Shown here: in pieces, positions 40,174-49,320 of the stretch
Layout: each line of letters begins with the position of its first letter
How positions within the stretch are numbered: the first letter of the stretch is position 1
Assembly (NCBI GenBank): GCA_965217195.1
Contig: CBDCHL010000003.1
Span: forward strand, 62,001-126,000
Length of the DNA: 64,000 nt
From: UBA6623 sp965217195
GTDB lineage: Bacteria > Acidobacteriota > Terriglobia > Bryobacterales > UBA6623
Reading direction: 5' to 3'
The notes under the pieces: generated by a model
The model's input: only the letters and a program-made list of their open reading frames with translations
What the model was told of the DNA's origin: nothing
The model's database searches: none
Program-made: the position numbers and the translations under genes

Positions 40174-41754
40174 CTACTCGATTGTCTCCCGGGTCGTGGC
40201 AAGCCGGTTGATTTGGGCCGCCATCTCGGGGAAGTGTGCGAGGAGCTTCGAAAAATCCGCTTTGCCCACCGCCAACAGATCCACGCCGACGAGCGCGCGA
40301 ACATCGGCGTTGCGTGGAGCGTCGGAGAGCATGGCCATTTCGCCGAAGTAATCGCCGGGCCCGAGCCCCGCGAGCGGCCGGCCGTCTCGAACCACCTCAA
40401 CCTTCCCGCGCGTGATGACGTACATGCGGTCTCCGACATCGCCTTCGGCGAAGATCAGGTCACCCTCCTCGAAGTGCTCGCTGCTGATGTTGTCGGAGGT
40501 CCGCACCTGCAATTGGACGAGGTCGTCGGGAAACAGAAAAGCGGTCGCCCAGTCGAGGGCCAGGCGCAACTTGCGGTCCCAACCCGGCAGCTTCGACCAA
40601 TAAATCGTACGCCACAGCAACCACGCGGGTAAACCCGAAAAGCGCATGCCCAGCACCTCGGCCACCGCCGAATGGTGCCCCAGCGAGCCCAGTTTCCCCA
40701 GTCCCGCAAAATTGAATTCCGAGGCGGGAGTACCGCGCAACGCAGCGCGAACGTTTTCGGCCGCGGTTCGAGCTTCCCGCACCGCATGCTGCGCGGTGGG
40801 CGGGGCAAAAGAGCCGTCCGGCATGGACACCGCCGCACAATCGCCGAGCGCCCAGACGCGTCCTTCAAAGCCTTCCATCTCTAACCGCCGATTCACTGCA
40901 ATGCGGCCCTTGGTCTTAGCGCAGTCGAGCGTTGCCAACACCGGCGCGGCGGCCGACGGTACCGTGCTGACGAGTGTTCGAGTGGGAATCGATGCACCGT
41001 CATCGAGAATGGCGGCATCAGCGGTGGCGGCGCGAATCCGCGCGTTCAGCTTCAGCTCGACGCCTCGCTTGCGCAACAGCTTCTCGGCGTACGCAGCAAG
41101 CTTGGGCGTGATCTCCGGCAAGATGCGGTCCCGCGAATGGACCAGCACGCAACGAATTTCCTCGGGCCGCAGAGTCTTGAAATCGCGGGTCGCTCGGCGA
41201 GCGAAGTCGTTCAACTCAGCCAGCACTTCCACCCCCGAGAACCCACCGCCGGCGACAACGAATGTCAACAGCAGTCTGCGAAATTCAAGGTCCGCTTCGT
41301 TGTCCGCTTCCCCGAGGGCCTCGAGGACGCGGTTACGAAGTCGTAACGCGTCCCCAAGTGTTCGGAAAGGCAGTGCGTGCTCAGCCAAGCCTGCCATACC
41401 GGAGAAGTTCGTAATACCGCCCGGGGCCAATATCAAATAGTCAAAACGGAGGTCTAGTCCTTTCGGGCGCATCCCGGGAGCCAGCGAGACCGTTCTGCCG
41501 GCGAGATCAATTCCATCGATCTCACGAACATAGAGCTTCGTGCGTGGGCACAGCCGCCGAATTGGAGAAACGGTATCCAACAACCCAATCGATCCCGAGA
41601 TTACCTCCGGCAGTAAGGGCTGAAACACGAAGTAGTTCTCGCGATTGATGAGGCAGATGTCCGCCTCGTCCGGACGAAGCATCTTCTCGAGAAAACGCGC
41701 GGCGTAAACACCTCCAAATCCCCCGCCGACGATGACGATACGCTTGGCGGCCAT
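40174..41754 (-). CDS. Type II NADH dehydrogenase fused to cNMP-binding domain
   Basis: This 526-aa protein starts with an FAD-binding Rossmann motif (RIVIVGGGFGGVYAARFLEK). NDH-2 motifs follow (ENYFVFQPLLPEVISGSIG, LTFVVAGGGFSGVEVLAEL for NADH binding, VWALGDCAAV for FAD), then PPTAQHAVREART and the C-terminal membrane-associated helix. From about residue 425 it continues into a CRP-like nucleotide-binding barrel (EEGDLIFAEGDVGDRMYVIT, GDYFGEMAMLSDAPRNADVR). The enzyme passes electrons from NADH to quinone; the added domain suggests control by a cyclic nucleotide. The ATG at 41754 is chosen; a GTG at 41817 is possible. Confidence 0.88.
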   Translation of the reverse strand: MAAKRIVIVGGGFGGVYAARFLEKMLRPDEADICLINRENYFVFQPLLPEVISGSIGLLDTVSPIRRLCPRTKLYVREIDGIDLAGRTVSLAPGMRPKGLDLRFDYLILAPGGITNFSGMAGLAEHALPFRTLGDALRLRNRVLEALGEADNEADLEFRRLLLTFVVAGGGFSGVEVLAELNDFARRATRDFKTLRPEEIRCVLVHSRDRILPEITPKLAAYAEKLLRKRGVELKLNARIRAATADAAILDDGASIPTRTLVSTVPSAAAPVLATLDCAKTKGRIAVNRRLEMEGFEGRVWALGDCAAVSMPDGSFAPPTAQHAVREARTAAENVRAALRGTPASEFNFAGLGKLGSLGHHSAVAEVLGMRFSGLPAWLLWRTIYWSKLPGWDRKLRLALDWATAFLFPDDLVQLQVRTSDNISSEHFEEGDLIFAEGDVGDRMYVITRGKVEVVRDGRPLAGLGPGDYFGEMAMLSDAPRNADVRALVGVDLLAVGKADFSKLLAHFPEMAAQINRLATTRETIE

Positions 41755-42309
41755 GTTGGGTAAGGGCTGTGACACGATTCTTGTGACGCTTTCTCCCCTG
41801 TTACGCAGCGAGTCCACGATTGCGTGCGCGCCGTCGTGACCGCGACTGTCCTACAGTGTCCTCCACACCGCGGTTCCGATCAACCTGACGTGCCGGCGTG
41901 TGACCTTCCTACAGCGGCTGCGGGCAGGTAACGGAAACTGATCTCAACCCCGTGGACATACGACTGGTCAGCGGCAAGCAAGCCTATTGCGTCGGGACAT
42001 CGGTCGAACCGTCGTAAGGGACTAACTCCCGCTCCGAACCGATCCTGGCGGCCTTAGTGGTCCCACGCGAACAAGCCGATGCCGGAACCGGAAACTCCAT
42101 GAACCCGTCCTAGAATCGAGCCGCGACCGAGTAGGCGGATGGAAACAGGCCCGCTTGGCTTCCCCGTATCGGAGCCTCCCGACTGCCCCTCGGTTCCCCG
42201 ATCCTTACAAGACCCCTAGGCTGCAACCCTTAGGCAAGATAAGTACCAGTGTCCTATTCCTTCCCTCGTGAGGAGTTGACACCATGAGAACACAGACAGG
42301 GAACAAACT
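41755..42309. other. Intergenic, no gene recognised
   Basis: About 550 bp with no coding-like frame or known RNA that I can identify. Near the right end is gtgaggag 8 nt before an ATG at 42284. That frame, however, is cysteine-rich nonsense, and the likely gene starts in another frame at 42310. Confidence 0.4.
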
Positions 42310-42618
42310 ATGCTGCTCACGAAGACCATGTCCGCACGCCAAGAGCCCTTGGACCCATCATTGCAACGACTCGCCGGCGCCGTCCTCATCCAGGCCTTGG
42401 AGGACCTCACGCGAGGTCCCAAGCGCTCTCGGGAAGAGGCCTTGCATTGGATTCTCGGCCGCACCAAGGACGGGTTTAATTTCGAGCTGTGTTGTAACCT
42501 GCTCGGACGCGAGCCCGACGATGTATTGCAACGCGTTCAACGTTTCTTCTTCATCCCTACCGGCACAACGACCTCCCACGGCTCCTACGCCGAGTCATTC
42601 TCCTACTTCTTGAAATAG
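42310..42618 (+). CDS. Small hypothetical protein, 102 aa
   Basis: The protein is compact and plausible: LQRLAGAVLIQALEDLTRG, SREEALHWILGRTKDGFNFE, LCCNLLGREPDDVLQRVQRF and a hydrophobic tail. The WI-x-FxFE-xx-C-xx-LG-x-DPDxV spacing is like small helical proteins of unknown function found in deltaproteobacteria and acidobacteria. It has no strong ribosome site of its own; the best one serves an ATG 26 nt upstream in another frame. It could be a decayed or translationally coupled gene. Confidence 0.55.
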   Translation: MLLTKTMSARQEPLDPSLQRLAGAVLIQALEDLTRGPKRSREEALHWILGRTKDGFNFELCCNLLGREPDDVLQRVQRFFFIPTGTTTSHGSYAESFSYFLK

Positions 42619-42697
42619 CGCGTTACGGGTGAAGCGATTCGTTTGACCCCTTCGGCAGACCGCATCAACCAGCTTGGTTCCGTTGTTCGCTACTCGC

Positions 42698-43666
42698 CTA
42701 ACGGGGGGTCAGAGCCGACGCTTTACCTTGTCGCGAGTGGTCTTGCTCTGTCGCCGCCGCGAGCTTGCGGGATGTTCCGGTCGCTAACCAAATGCCGATG
42801 AAAACGGCGGCCGCGCCGAAGATCAGCCGAGACGTCACGGCTTCCCCCATCATCACCGCGCTCAAGGCCACGCCGAAAAGTGGAACAGCGAAGTTGAAGA
42901 ACGTCAGCGGCCCCGGGGCGTGGTGCCGCAGCAGGTGGGCCCAGATCGTAAACCCCAATCCGCCCACGATGACGCCCTGGTAGAGAACCGCCGAGAGCGC
43001 TTTCCAGTCCATTGCCTCGCGCGGGGACGACACGTCCCATAATGCGGCGGCAAGGAACAACGGCAGCGAAAAAATCATTTGCCAAAAGGCGGTCTTTTCG
43101 GGTTCGATTCGCTGAACCACGCGTTGCGTGTAGATCGTTCGCACGGCGACGAGGACACTCGATAGCAGCAACAAGAGGTTGCCCAACAGCGGAGCCGAGG
43201 CCAAGCGGGTCTCGGGACGCCCCAGAAAGACTACGCAAACCCCGGCGAACGCAATCGCAAGCCCCAGAAGACGGCGTTGCGAAAGGCGGTCTCCGGGGAC
43301 GACGAAATGCGCGAAGAAGTTGGCGAAGACAGGGTTGCTGTTCATCAAAACGGTGGCGTAGGCGGGGGAGGTGAAATCGGCGCCGTAGTGCATCAGGCCG
43401 ATTTGGGCGACGAAGAGCAAACCAAGGCTCGCCAACGCCCGCTTTTCCCCCGGCCGGGTTCGCAGTTGAATGCTGCGCAGTCCCGACCAGCACCCGACCG
43501 CCGCTGCGCCGATTGCCATTCTTCCGAAGGCGGTCCAAAAGGGGGCGAAGGCCGTCAAGGCGAATTTCAATGCGACTTGGTTGCCGCCGCGAATGATGGT
43601 GACCACGAGGGCGAGCAGAGCCGACTTACGTCCGATCGGGCGCATTGTGAAGGCGTCGCTCATCAT
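42698..43666 (-). CDS. EamA/DMT-family transporter 3
   Basis: This 322-aa protein has about ten membrane helices in two EamA repeats: RGGNQVALKFALTAFAPFWT, DFTSPAYATVLMNSNPVFAN, FAGVCVVFLGRPE, then QRVVQRIEPEKTAFWQMIFS and FNFAVPLFGVALSAVMMGEA. DMT proteins export amino acids, metabolites or drugs. It is a paralogue of the two genes upstream, 62 bp after the second. The three form one minus-strand unit. Confidence 0.9.
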   Translation of the reverse strand: MMSDAFTMRPIGRKSALLALVVTIIRGGNQVALKFALTAFAPFWTAFGRMAIGAAAVGCWSGLRSIQLRTRPGEKRALASLGLLFVAQIGLMHYGADFTSPAYATVLMNSNPVFANFFAHFVVPGDRLSQRRLLGLAIAFAGVCVVFLGRPETRLASAPLLGNLLLLLSSVLVAVRTIYTQRVVQRIEPEKTAFWQMIFSLPLFLAAALWDVSSPREAMDWKALSAVLYQGVIVGGLGFTIWAHLLRHHAPGPLTFFNFAVPLFGVALSAVMMGEAVTSRLIFGAAAVFIGIWLATGTSRKLAAATEQDHSRQGKASALTPR

Positions 43667-43670
43667 TCAT

Positions 43671-43712
43671 CATGTCGACGGGCATGACGTCGACAGGCAT
43701 GAGGTCGACCGG
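43671..43712. repeat. Three imperfect 12-15-bp tandem repeats
   Basis: Units catgtcgacggg, catgacgtcgacagg and catgaggtcgaccgg lie between the second and third EamA genes and contain GTCGAC palindromes. They sit where the ribosome site of the third gene would be. Confidence 0.6.
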
Positions 43713-43728
43713 GGCACCGGGCCGTCGT

Positions 43729-44700
43729 TCAGACCGCCGGTTTGGCCGGGGCCGAGGGCTGTCTTGCTCTCCAGCGGGCCTCGAGCTTCGGCTGCAAGGT
43801 GACGATCAGAATTCCCATGGCCACGCCGCCGACGCCGATCATCAATGCCGGCGGGATGGATTCCGAAAAGGCCCAGGCACTCGCAAGAACTCCGAAAATC
43901 GGCGTCGGGAATGCATAGACCGATAAAGCGCCGGCCGGAGTGCGCCGCAACAGCCGCGCCCAAACGATGAACAGGAACCCCGCCACCACAAACCCCTGAT
44001 AAAACAGCGCCAGCAGCGGCTTCCAGTCCAGCGGACCCGTCAACGGCGGCTCGAGCAACCAAGCGGCCGGCCCGAAAATCGGCACGGCAAAGAGAGTTTG
44101 CCAGAAAATCGTCCGCGCCGGATCGCTGCGCCGCACCAGGTGCTGCGTGTAAACCATGCGCACGGCGAACGAAGCTGCGGTGACGATCGAGATCACGTTC
44201 CCCAAGACCGGCCTTGACGCCAGCCGCGCGTCGGGTTCTCCGAGAAAAGCCACGCAAATCCCACCGAACGCCACCGCCAGACCCACAAGCCGCAGCGGAG
44301 TGATGCGGTCGTCGGGAGCGAAGAAGTGCGCCACGACGTTCGTAAAGATCGGGTGGCTGTTCATCAGTACCACGGCATAGGCGGCCGAGGTGAAATGTGT
44401 CCCGAAGTTCAGCAGAGTAATCTGGACTACAAAGATCGCACTCAAGGCGGCCAACTTCGGCCACTCCCCGGGGCCGGGCTTCACGGACACGCCTTGCACC
44501 CGCACCCAACCGTAGAGCACCGGCAAACCGGCCAGCAAGCGCCAAAAGGCGTTCCACAAGGGAGGGAAGGTCCCGAGACTGAGTTTGAGAGCAACGACGT
44601 TGCCGCCCCAAAACGCAGAGAGGCCGAAAGCAGCCAACGCAACTTTCCAGTCGACGGCGTTCGGGGATGTCGGTGCCGGGGGGGAAGGCGGTCGGCTCAC
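43729..44700 (-). CDS. EamA/DMT-family transporter 2
   Basis: This 323-aa paralogue of both neighbours has SAFWGGNVVALKLSLGTFPP, HFTSAAYAVVLMNSHPIFTN, FGGICVAFLGEPD, TQHLVRRSDPARTIFWQTLF and TPIFGVLASAWAFSESIPP. The GTG at 44700 overlaps the stop of the previous transporter by 4 nt (GTGA); longer in-frame starts would overlap that gene heavily and are rejected. Confidence 0.9.
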   Translation of the reverse strand: MSRPPSPPAPTSPNAVDWKVALAAFGLSAFWGGNVVALKLSLGTFPPLWNAFWRLLAGLPVLYGWVRVQGVSVKPGPGEWPKLAALSAIFVVQITLLNFGTHFTSAAYAVVLMNSHPIFTNVVAHFFAPDDRITPLRLVGLAVAFGGICVAFLGEPDARLASRPVLGNVISIVTAASFAVRMVYTQHLVRRSDPARTIFWQTLFAVPIFGPAAWLLEPPLTGPLDWKPLLALFYQGFVVAGFLFIVWARLLRRTPAGALSVYAFPTPIFGVLASAWAFSESIPPALMIGVGGVAMGILIVTLQPKLEARWRARQPSAPAKPAV

Positions 44701-45629
44701 CTGGCGGCCTCCCGCTCGGGCCCGGTCCCGGGGGCGGGCAACGAGTACCAAGGGCGAGTCACCAACAGGATGCCGGCCGTGACCGCAACCAGCCCGATCC
44801 AAAGACGAGGCGTGATAGCCTCCCCGAAGAACAAAGCACTCAGAAAGATGCCGAAGAGCGGAGCGGTAAATCCGAACATCGAAAGCGTCCCCGGGCTGTG
44901 GTGCTTGAGCAGCATCGTCCAGCCGACGAAACAAACTCCGGCTATGACCACCCCTTGGTAAAGCAGCGCCAGCATGGGTGCGGTAGGAATCGAAGCCGGC
45001 AACGGAGGTTCAAACAGCCACGCTGCCAGTAAGAAAGCAGGCACGGAGAAGATCGTCTGCCAAAGCACCGTCCGAATCGGTTCGATCGATTGCACCAGGC
45101 GATTGGTGTAGACCAGGCGTGCTCCGAGCAGAAAGGATGTGAGAACAACGAGCAGATTGCCGAGCAATGGGCGCGGAGCAATGTCAGCCGGCGGGTTGCC
45201 CAAGAAGACGACACAGATTCCACTGAAGGCCGTCGCCAATCCGATCACCCGGCGTGGGGAAAGGCGGTCTCCGGGCACAAAGAAGTGAGCCAGCAGGTTG
45301 GCGAAAATCGGGTGGGCGTTGAGCAGCACGATGCCGTAGCTCGGCGAAGTCCAGTTGACCCCTAGGTTTAAGATCGAGATCTGCACCGTAAACAGAACAG
45401 CGAGGATGCCGAGCGGCCTCCATTCATTTGGCTCGGGCATCAGTGCCAAACCCCGAAACCGGGCCCACAGCCCAACCGCCGCCAGCGCAATGAGGAAACG
45501 CCAATAGGCGCTCCAGAAGGGCGGAAAAGCAATCAATCCAAGCTTGATCGCGACGACGTTGCCGCTCCAAAGGATCGAGAGGCCCAGTGCCGCCGACGCA
45601 CTTGACAAGCCAAGGGGTCGAAGGCTCAA
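44697..45629 (-). CDS. EamA/DMT-family transporter 1
   Basis: This 310-aa ten-helix drug/metabolite transporter is the first of three tandem paralogues. Motifs are SILWSGNVVAIKLGLIAFPP, NWTSPSYGIVLLNAHPIFAN, FSGICVVFLGNPP, TNRLVQSIEPIRTVLWQTIF and TAPLFGIFLSALFFGEAITP. The shared GNVVA-KL, PIFAN and VFLG motifs show that the three arose by duplication. The substrate is unknown. Confidence 0.9.
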   Translation of the reverse strand: MSLRPLGLSSASAALGLSILWSGNVVAIKLGLIAFPPFWSAYWRFLIALAAVGLWARFRGLALMPEPNEWRPLGILAVLFTVQISILNLGVNWTSPSYGIVLLNAHPIFANLLAHFFVPGDRLSPRRVIGLATAFSGICVVFLGNPPADIAPRPLLGNLLVVLTSFLLGARLVYTNRLVQSIEPIRTVLWQTIFSVPAFLLAAWLFEPPLPASIPTAPMLALLYQGVVIAGVCFVGWTMLLKHHSPGTLSMFGFTAPLFGIFLSALFFGEAITPRLWIGLVAVTAGILLVTRPWYSLPAPGTGPEREAAR

Positions 45630-45844
45630 CAGCGAATCCCTTCGACGGCGATAGGCGTCCGGGCAGGCGCCGGAATGGGACGCAGAGCCGCACCTCGGTC
45701 CCTGCGAACGTTCATGTACCTGCCTCGGACATCATTTTTCAATGCCTGCTTCACAGGTTTCCACTCCACATCTTGCGGACGAGACACCTTCCCGCCGTTC
45801 ACGTCGGGACGCGGTCCGAGCTCCCCCGGCGACCCCGCGGCGCG

Positions 45845-48775
45845 CTATTCTCGCAGCGCGTCGCGTAAGATTTCGACTACGTGTTTCGGACGGCGGTTGG
45901 TGAAATGCCCGATCTGTTGGCGGCAAGAAACGCCGCTGACCGCGACTTCGGTCTCTGGGCCAACCGCTTCCACGGCGGGAAACAAACGTTGCGCGCCTAT
46001 CTTCTCGGAAAGTTCGTAGTGCTCGGTCTCGAACCCAAAGGATCCCGCCATGCCGCAGCATCCCGAATCGACTTCGGAAACTTTCAGGTTGGGTGCCAAC
46101 GCCATGGCTTTCATGCTCGGCGCGCTGCCGATGTGCGCTTTTTGATGGCAGTGGCCGTGGAACAAGACATCCTTCTTGTTGTCGTCCGCCGGCTCGCGGA
46201 AGGGAAGGTTCAGTTCTCCTTGCGCGCTCTTCTCCACCAGAAACTCGTCAACCATGCGACACTGTGCAGCGACTTTCTCAACTTCAGGCCCGGAAACGAG
46301 ATCTGCGTACTCGTCTCGGAAGGTCAAAAGGCAGCTGGGCTCGCAACCTACGATTGGAATCCCCCGCTCGGCGTAGGGCGCGAGCGAACGGACGTTCTCC
46401 TCGGCGAGCCGGCGGGCATCTTCGAGCAATCCCTTGGAAATCATCGGCCGGCCGCAGCATTGCTTTTCGGCTAAGATGACCTCGAACCCGGCTTTCTCGA
46501 GCACTTCCGCCGCCGCGCGCCCGACCTCCGGGTAGTTGTAATTCATAAAGCAGTCGTCGAACAACACGACTCGCCCGCCGGCGCCCTTCGCGCCACGCGG
46601 CCTACCTCCGAACCAATCCCGAAATGTCTCGGCCGCGAAGGGCGGCATCTGCCGTCGGCGATCGATGCCGGCGACTCTTTCGAGCAGCCACTTGACCGGC
46701 CCCAGACGCATCGTTAGATTCGCCAGGGGCGCGAACCGACAGCCCCAGCGGTTGAGAGTCTCGACGTGCGCAAACAGCTTCGCCCGCAACGGCGTCCCGT
46801 GCTTTTCGTAATAGTGCGCCAGAAATTCGTACTTGATCTTCGCCAGATCGACGTTCGAGGGACACTCTCGCTTGCAGCCCTTGCACTCCAGACACAAATC
46901 GAGGACGTCATACATTCGCCGCGACGTCAGCTCCTCGGGCGGCAAATCCCCCGACAGCGCCGCCCGCAGGGCGTTCGCTCGGCCGCGCGTCGAGTGTTCT
47001 TCCTCCAGCGTGGCGTGATAGGAGGGACACATCGTCCCTACGTCGCGCTTGCGGCAGACCCCCATGCCGTTGCACATCTCGACAGCCCTGGCGAAGCCGC
47101 CCTCGCTAGAGAAATCGAGGTGCGTCTTGATCTGGACCGTCTGATAGTCGGCGCCCCAGCGCAGGTTGTCGGTGACCTCAGGGGCATCAACGATCTTTCC
47201 GGGGTTCATCAGGTTGTGGGGATCGAAAATGCGCTTGGTTTCAACGAAGGCCTCGTAGATCTCCGGGCCGAACAGCACCTGATTGAACTTGCCGCGCGCG
47301 ATGCCGTCGCCATGTTCACCGCTCATCGAGCCACCGAACTCCATCACCAGACGACATACCTCATTACCGATTTCGCGCATCTTGTGAATTTCGGAAGCCT
47401 GTTTCAAATCGACCGCCGGCCGAATATGAACACAGCCCACCGAAGCGTGCCCGTAATAGCCGCCGTGCGCGTCATGGCTATCGAGAATCTCGCGAAATCC
47501 CTTCAGAAAAGCCGGCAGGCGCTCAACGGGTACGGCCGGGTCCTCGACAAACGCGATCGGCTTCTTGTCGCCCTTCACGCCCATCAACAAACCCAGTGCC
47601 TGTTTGCGAATCTGCCAGATATACTCCTGCTCGGCCGGGTCGGTCAATACGATGTAGCCGAAACCGACTCGCCGCCGCTTGAGGTGGGCTTGCAGCCGAT
47701 CGATCTTCGAGCGCACTTCTGCCTCGTTTTCCCCGCTAAACTCCACCACCACGACGGCCGCGGCGTCGCGATCGACGAAGTCCAACCGCCCGGAGAAATC
47801 GGGTGAGTTGCGCGCCTGGTTGAGAATAAAGTCGTCCATCAACTCGACCGCCGCCGGTTGGTGCTCGACTATTTCCTGCGAAGGCTCCACGGACTCGAGT
47901 AGCGAGCGAAACTGAACAACCAGGACACCCTTGCTTTTCGGTAGGGGAACCACGCGGACCTTGGCCTCGCTCACCACCGCCAGCGTCCCCTCGCTTCCGA
48001 CAATCATCCGCGCCAGGTTGAAAGGCCCCCGAGGACTCGAATAACCGGACCCGAAATCGCCTGACGGGTTAGCGATCAATTCGTCCAGGTTGTAGCCACT
48101 CACGCGCCGCATCAGCTTGGGGAAGCGGTCAAGGATCTCGCCGCGGCACCGTGCGCCGAGCTCGAGCAGTTCACGGTAAAGGCGGTTTTCGAGCGCATCG
48201 CCGCGCGACCGAGCTTCCAGCGAGCCGTTTTCGGCCGGGTTGAGGACGGCTTCCGAGCCGTCCGAAAGCACAACCTTCAGTTCCAGCACGTGGTCGATCG
48301 TCTTGCCGTGAACGATCGAGTGCGAGCCGGCCGAGTTGTTGCCGATCATGCCGCCGATCGTTGCCCGGCTGCTCGACGACGTGTCCGGGCCGAAACCGAA
48401 ACCGAGCGGACGCAAGTAGTTGTTCAACTGGTCTTGCACGACGCCGGGCTGCACCCGCACCCACTGTTCCTCGGTATTACACTCCAGGATCTTGTGCATG
48501 TACTTCGCGAAGTCGATCTGTACCGCGTGGCCGACGGTTTGTCCCGAAAGGCTCGTGCCCCCGCCCCGAGCCAAGATCGGGACACGGTTACGGGCCGCGA
48601 CACGGGTCAGCGCCGCAACATCGTCGGCGTCTCTAGGAATGACCACCCCGATCGGTTCCATCTGCCAGACACTCGCATCGGTGCTGTAAAGGATCTTCGA
48701 ATAGCGATCGAAACGGACCTCTCCTTCGACTTCCCGGCGGAACTGCTCGGCCAGGTCGGTGGGGTAGTTCGTCAT
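45845..48775 (-). CDS. FAD-linked oxidase/FeS dehydrogenase fusion (YdiJ/GlcD-GlcF-like)
   Basis: This is a 976-aa fusion. The N-terminal PCMH-type FAD domain has PILARGGGTSLSGQTVGHAV, ATIGGMIGNNSAGSHSI and MIVGSEGTLAVVSEAKVRVV. The FAD-oxidase C domain has SGEHGDGIARGKF and FDPHNLMNPGKIV. A ferredoxin-like segment follows (CNGMGVCRKRDVGTMCPSY, CLECKGCKRECPSNVD) and then two CCG domains (GCEPSCLLTFRDE, DSGCCGMAGSFGFE). The layout matches membrane-associated 2-hydroxyacid dehydrogenases that reduce quinone or an electron carrier, such as the D-2-hydroxyglutarate type. The exact substrate is not predictable. Confidence 0.92.
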   Translation of the reverse strand: MTNYPTDLAEQFRREVEGEVRFDRYSKILYSTDASVWQMEPIGVVIPRDADDVAALTRVAARNRVPILARGGGTSLSGQTVGHAVQIDFAKYMHKILECNTEEQWVRVQPGVVQDQLNNYLRPLGFGFGPDTSSSSRATIGGMIGNNSAGSHSIVHGKTIDHVLELKVVLSDGSEAVLNPAENGSLEARSRGDALENRLYRELLELGARCRGEILDRFPKLMRRVSGYNLDELIANPSGDFGSGYSSPRGPFNLARMIVGSEGTLAVVSEAKVRVVPLPKSKGVLVVQFRSLLESVEPSQEIVEHQPAAVELMDDFILNQARNSPDFSGRLDFVDRDAAAVVVVEFSGENEAEVRSKIDRLQAHLKRRRVGFGYIVLTDPAEQEYIWQIRKQALGLLMGVKGDKKPIAFVEDPAVPVERLPAFLKGFREILDSHDAHGGYYGHASVGCVHIRPAVDLKQASEIHKMREIGNEVCRLVMEFGGSMSGEHGDGIARGKFNQVLFGPEIYEAFVETKRIFDPHNLMNPGKIVDAPEVTDNLRWGADYQTVQIKTHLDFSSEGGFARAVEMCNGMGVCRKRDVGTMCPSYHATLEEEHSTRGRANALRAALSGDLPPEELTSRRMYDVLDLCLECKGCKRECPSNVDLAKIKYEFLAHYYEKHGTPLRAKLFAHVETLNRWGCRFAPLANLTMRLGPVKWLLERVAGIDRRRQMPPFAAETFRDWFGGRPRGAKGAGGRVVLFDDCFMNYNYPEVGRAAAEVLEKAGFEVILAEKQCCGRPMISKGLLEDARRLAEENVRSLAPYAERGIPIVGCEPSCLLTFRDEYADLVSGPEVEKVAAQCRMVDEFLVEKSAQGELNLPFREPADDNKKDVLFHGHCHQKAHIGSAPSMKAMALAPNLKVSEVDSGCCGMAGSFGFETEHYELSEKIGAQRLFPAVEAVGPETEVAVSGVSCRQQIGHFTNRRPKHVVEILRDALRE

Positions 48776-49023
48776 AGCAGGAAAAGGAGCATCGGCCCCA
48801 TTAAGCGAGCCGACTTACCAAATTCGGCCCCCGGGGAGACGCAACCGCCTCTGAGCTTTCGGCGAGAGTTGCAGGAAACGGTCTGAGCTCCGCGGCTCCG
48901 CAATAAGCCGGGCGACAAGGGACGACCGCGCGGAACAGCCGACCCGGTGGATTCTCAGTTTACAACAACTTAGGAGGCATCCGAGGCCGGCCTCCCGCTG
49001 CCGGATGCGTACAATGGGAACGC

Positions 49024-49320
49024 ATGCCGCCGGACGACTTCTTCACCGACACGCACCCTCGTGCCCTTGAGGTCTTCCTTGACCTGCAGCGGCGGAAGAC
49101 TCCTTCTGAGAAGCTGCGTCAGGTCTTCGAAATGACCGATCTGATTCTGGAAGCAGCCAAGGCGGGCGAAAGAATCCGCCACCCCGACGCCGACGAACAC
49201 GAAATTTCCATGCGTGCGGCCGCCCGGCGCTTCGACCGCGAAACGATGATCAAAGCTTCTGGGGCTGGGACCCACGCGAGCATGAGTGACCCGTGGGAAG
49301 CGCGTTCGAGAGTCTGTTGA
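49024..49320 (+). CDS. Small helical protein paired with nucleotidyltransferase
   Basis: This 98-aa protein has TDTHPRALEVFLDLQRRKTP, EKLRQVFEMTDLILEAAKAG, ERIRHPDADEHEISMRAAAR. Similar small proteins commonly precede a short nucleotidyltransferase gene in acidobacteria and cyanobacteria. The two genes overlap by 28 bp here. It is probably a binding partner or antitoxin-like component. That role is inference from the pairing. Confidence 0.7.
   Translation: MPPDDFFTDTHPRALEVFLDLQRRKTPSEKLRQVFEMTDLILEAAKAGERIRHPDADEHEISMRAAARRFDRETMIKASGAGTHASMSDPWEARSRVC

Noticed and set aside
46766..47806. 346-aa plus-strand frame opposite the FAD/FeS dehydrogenase
   Set aside because: Antisense to conserved FeS and FAD motifs.
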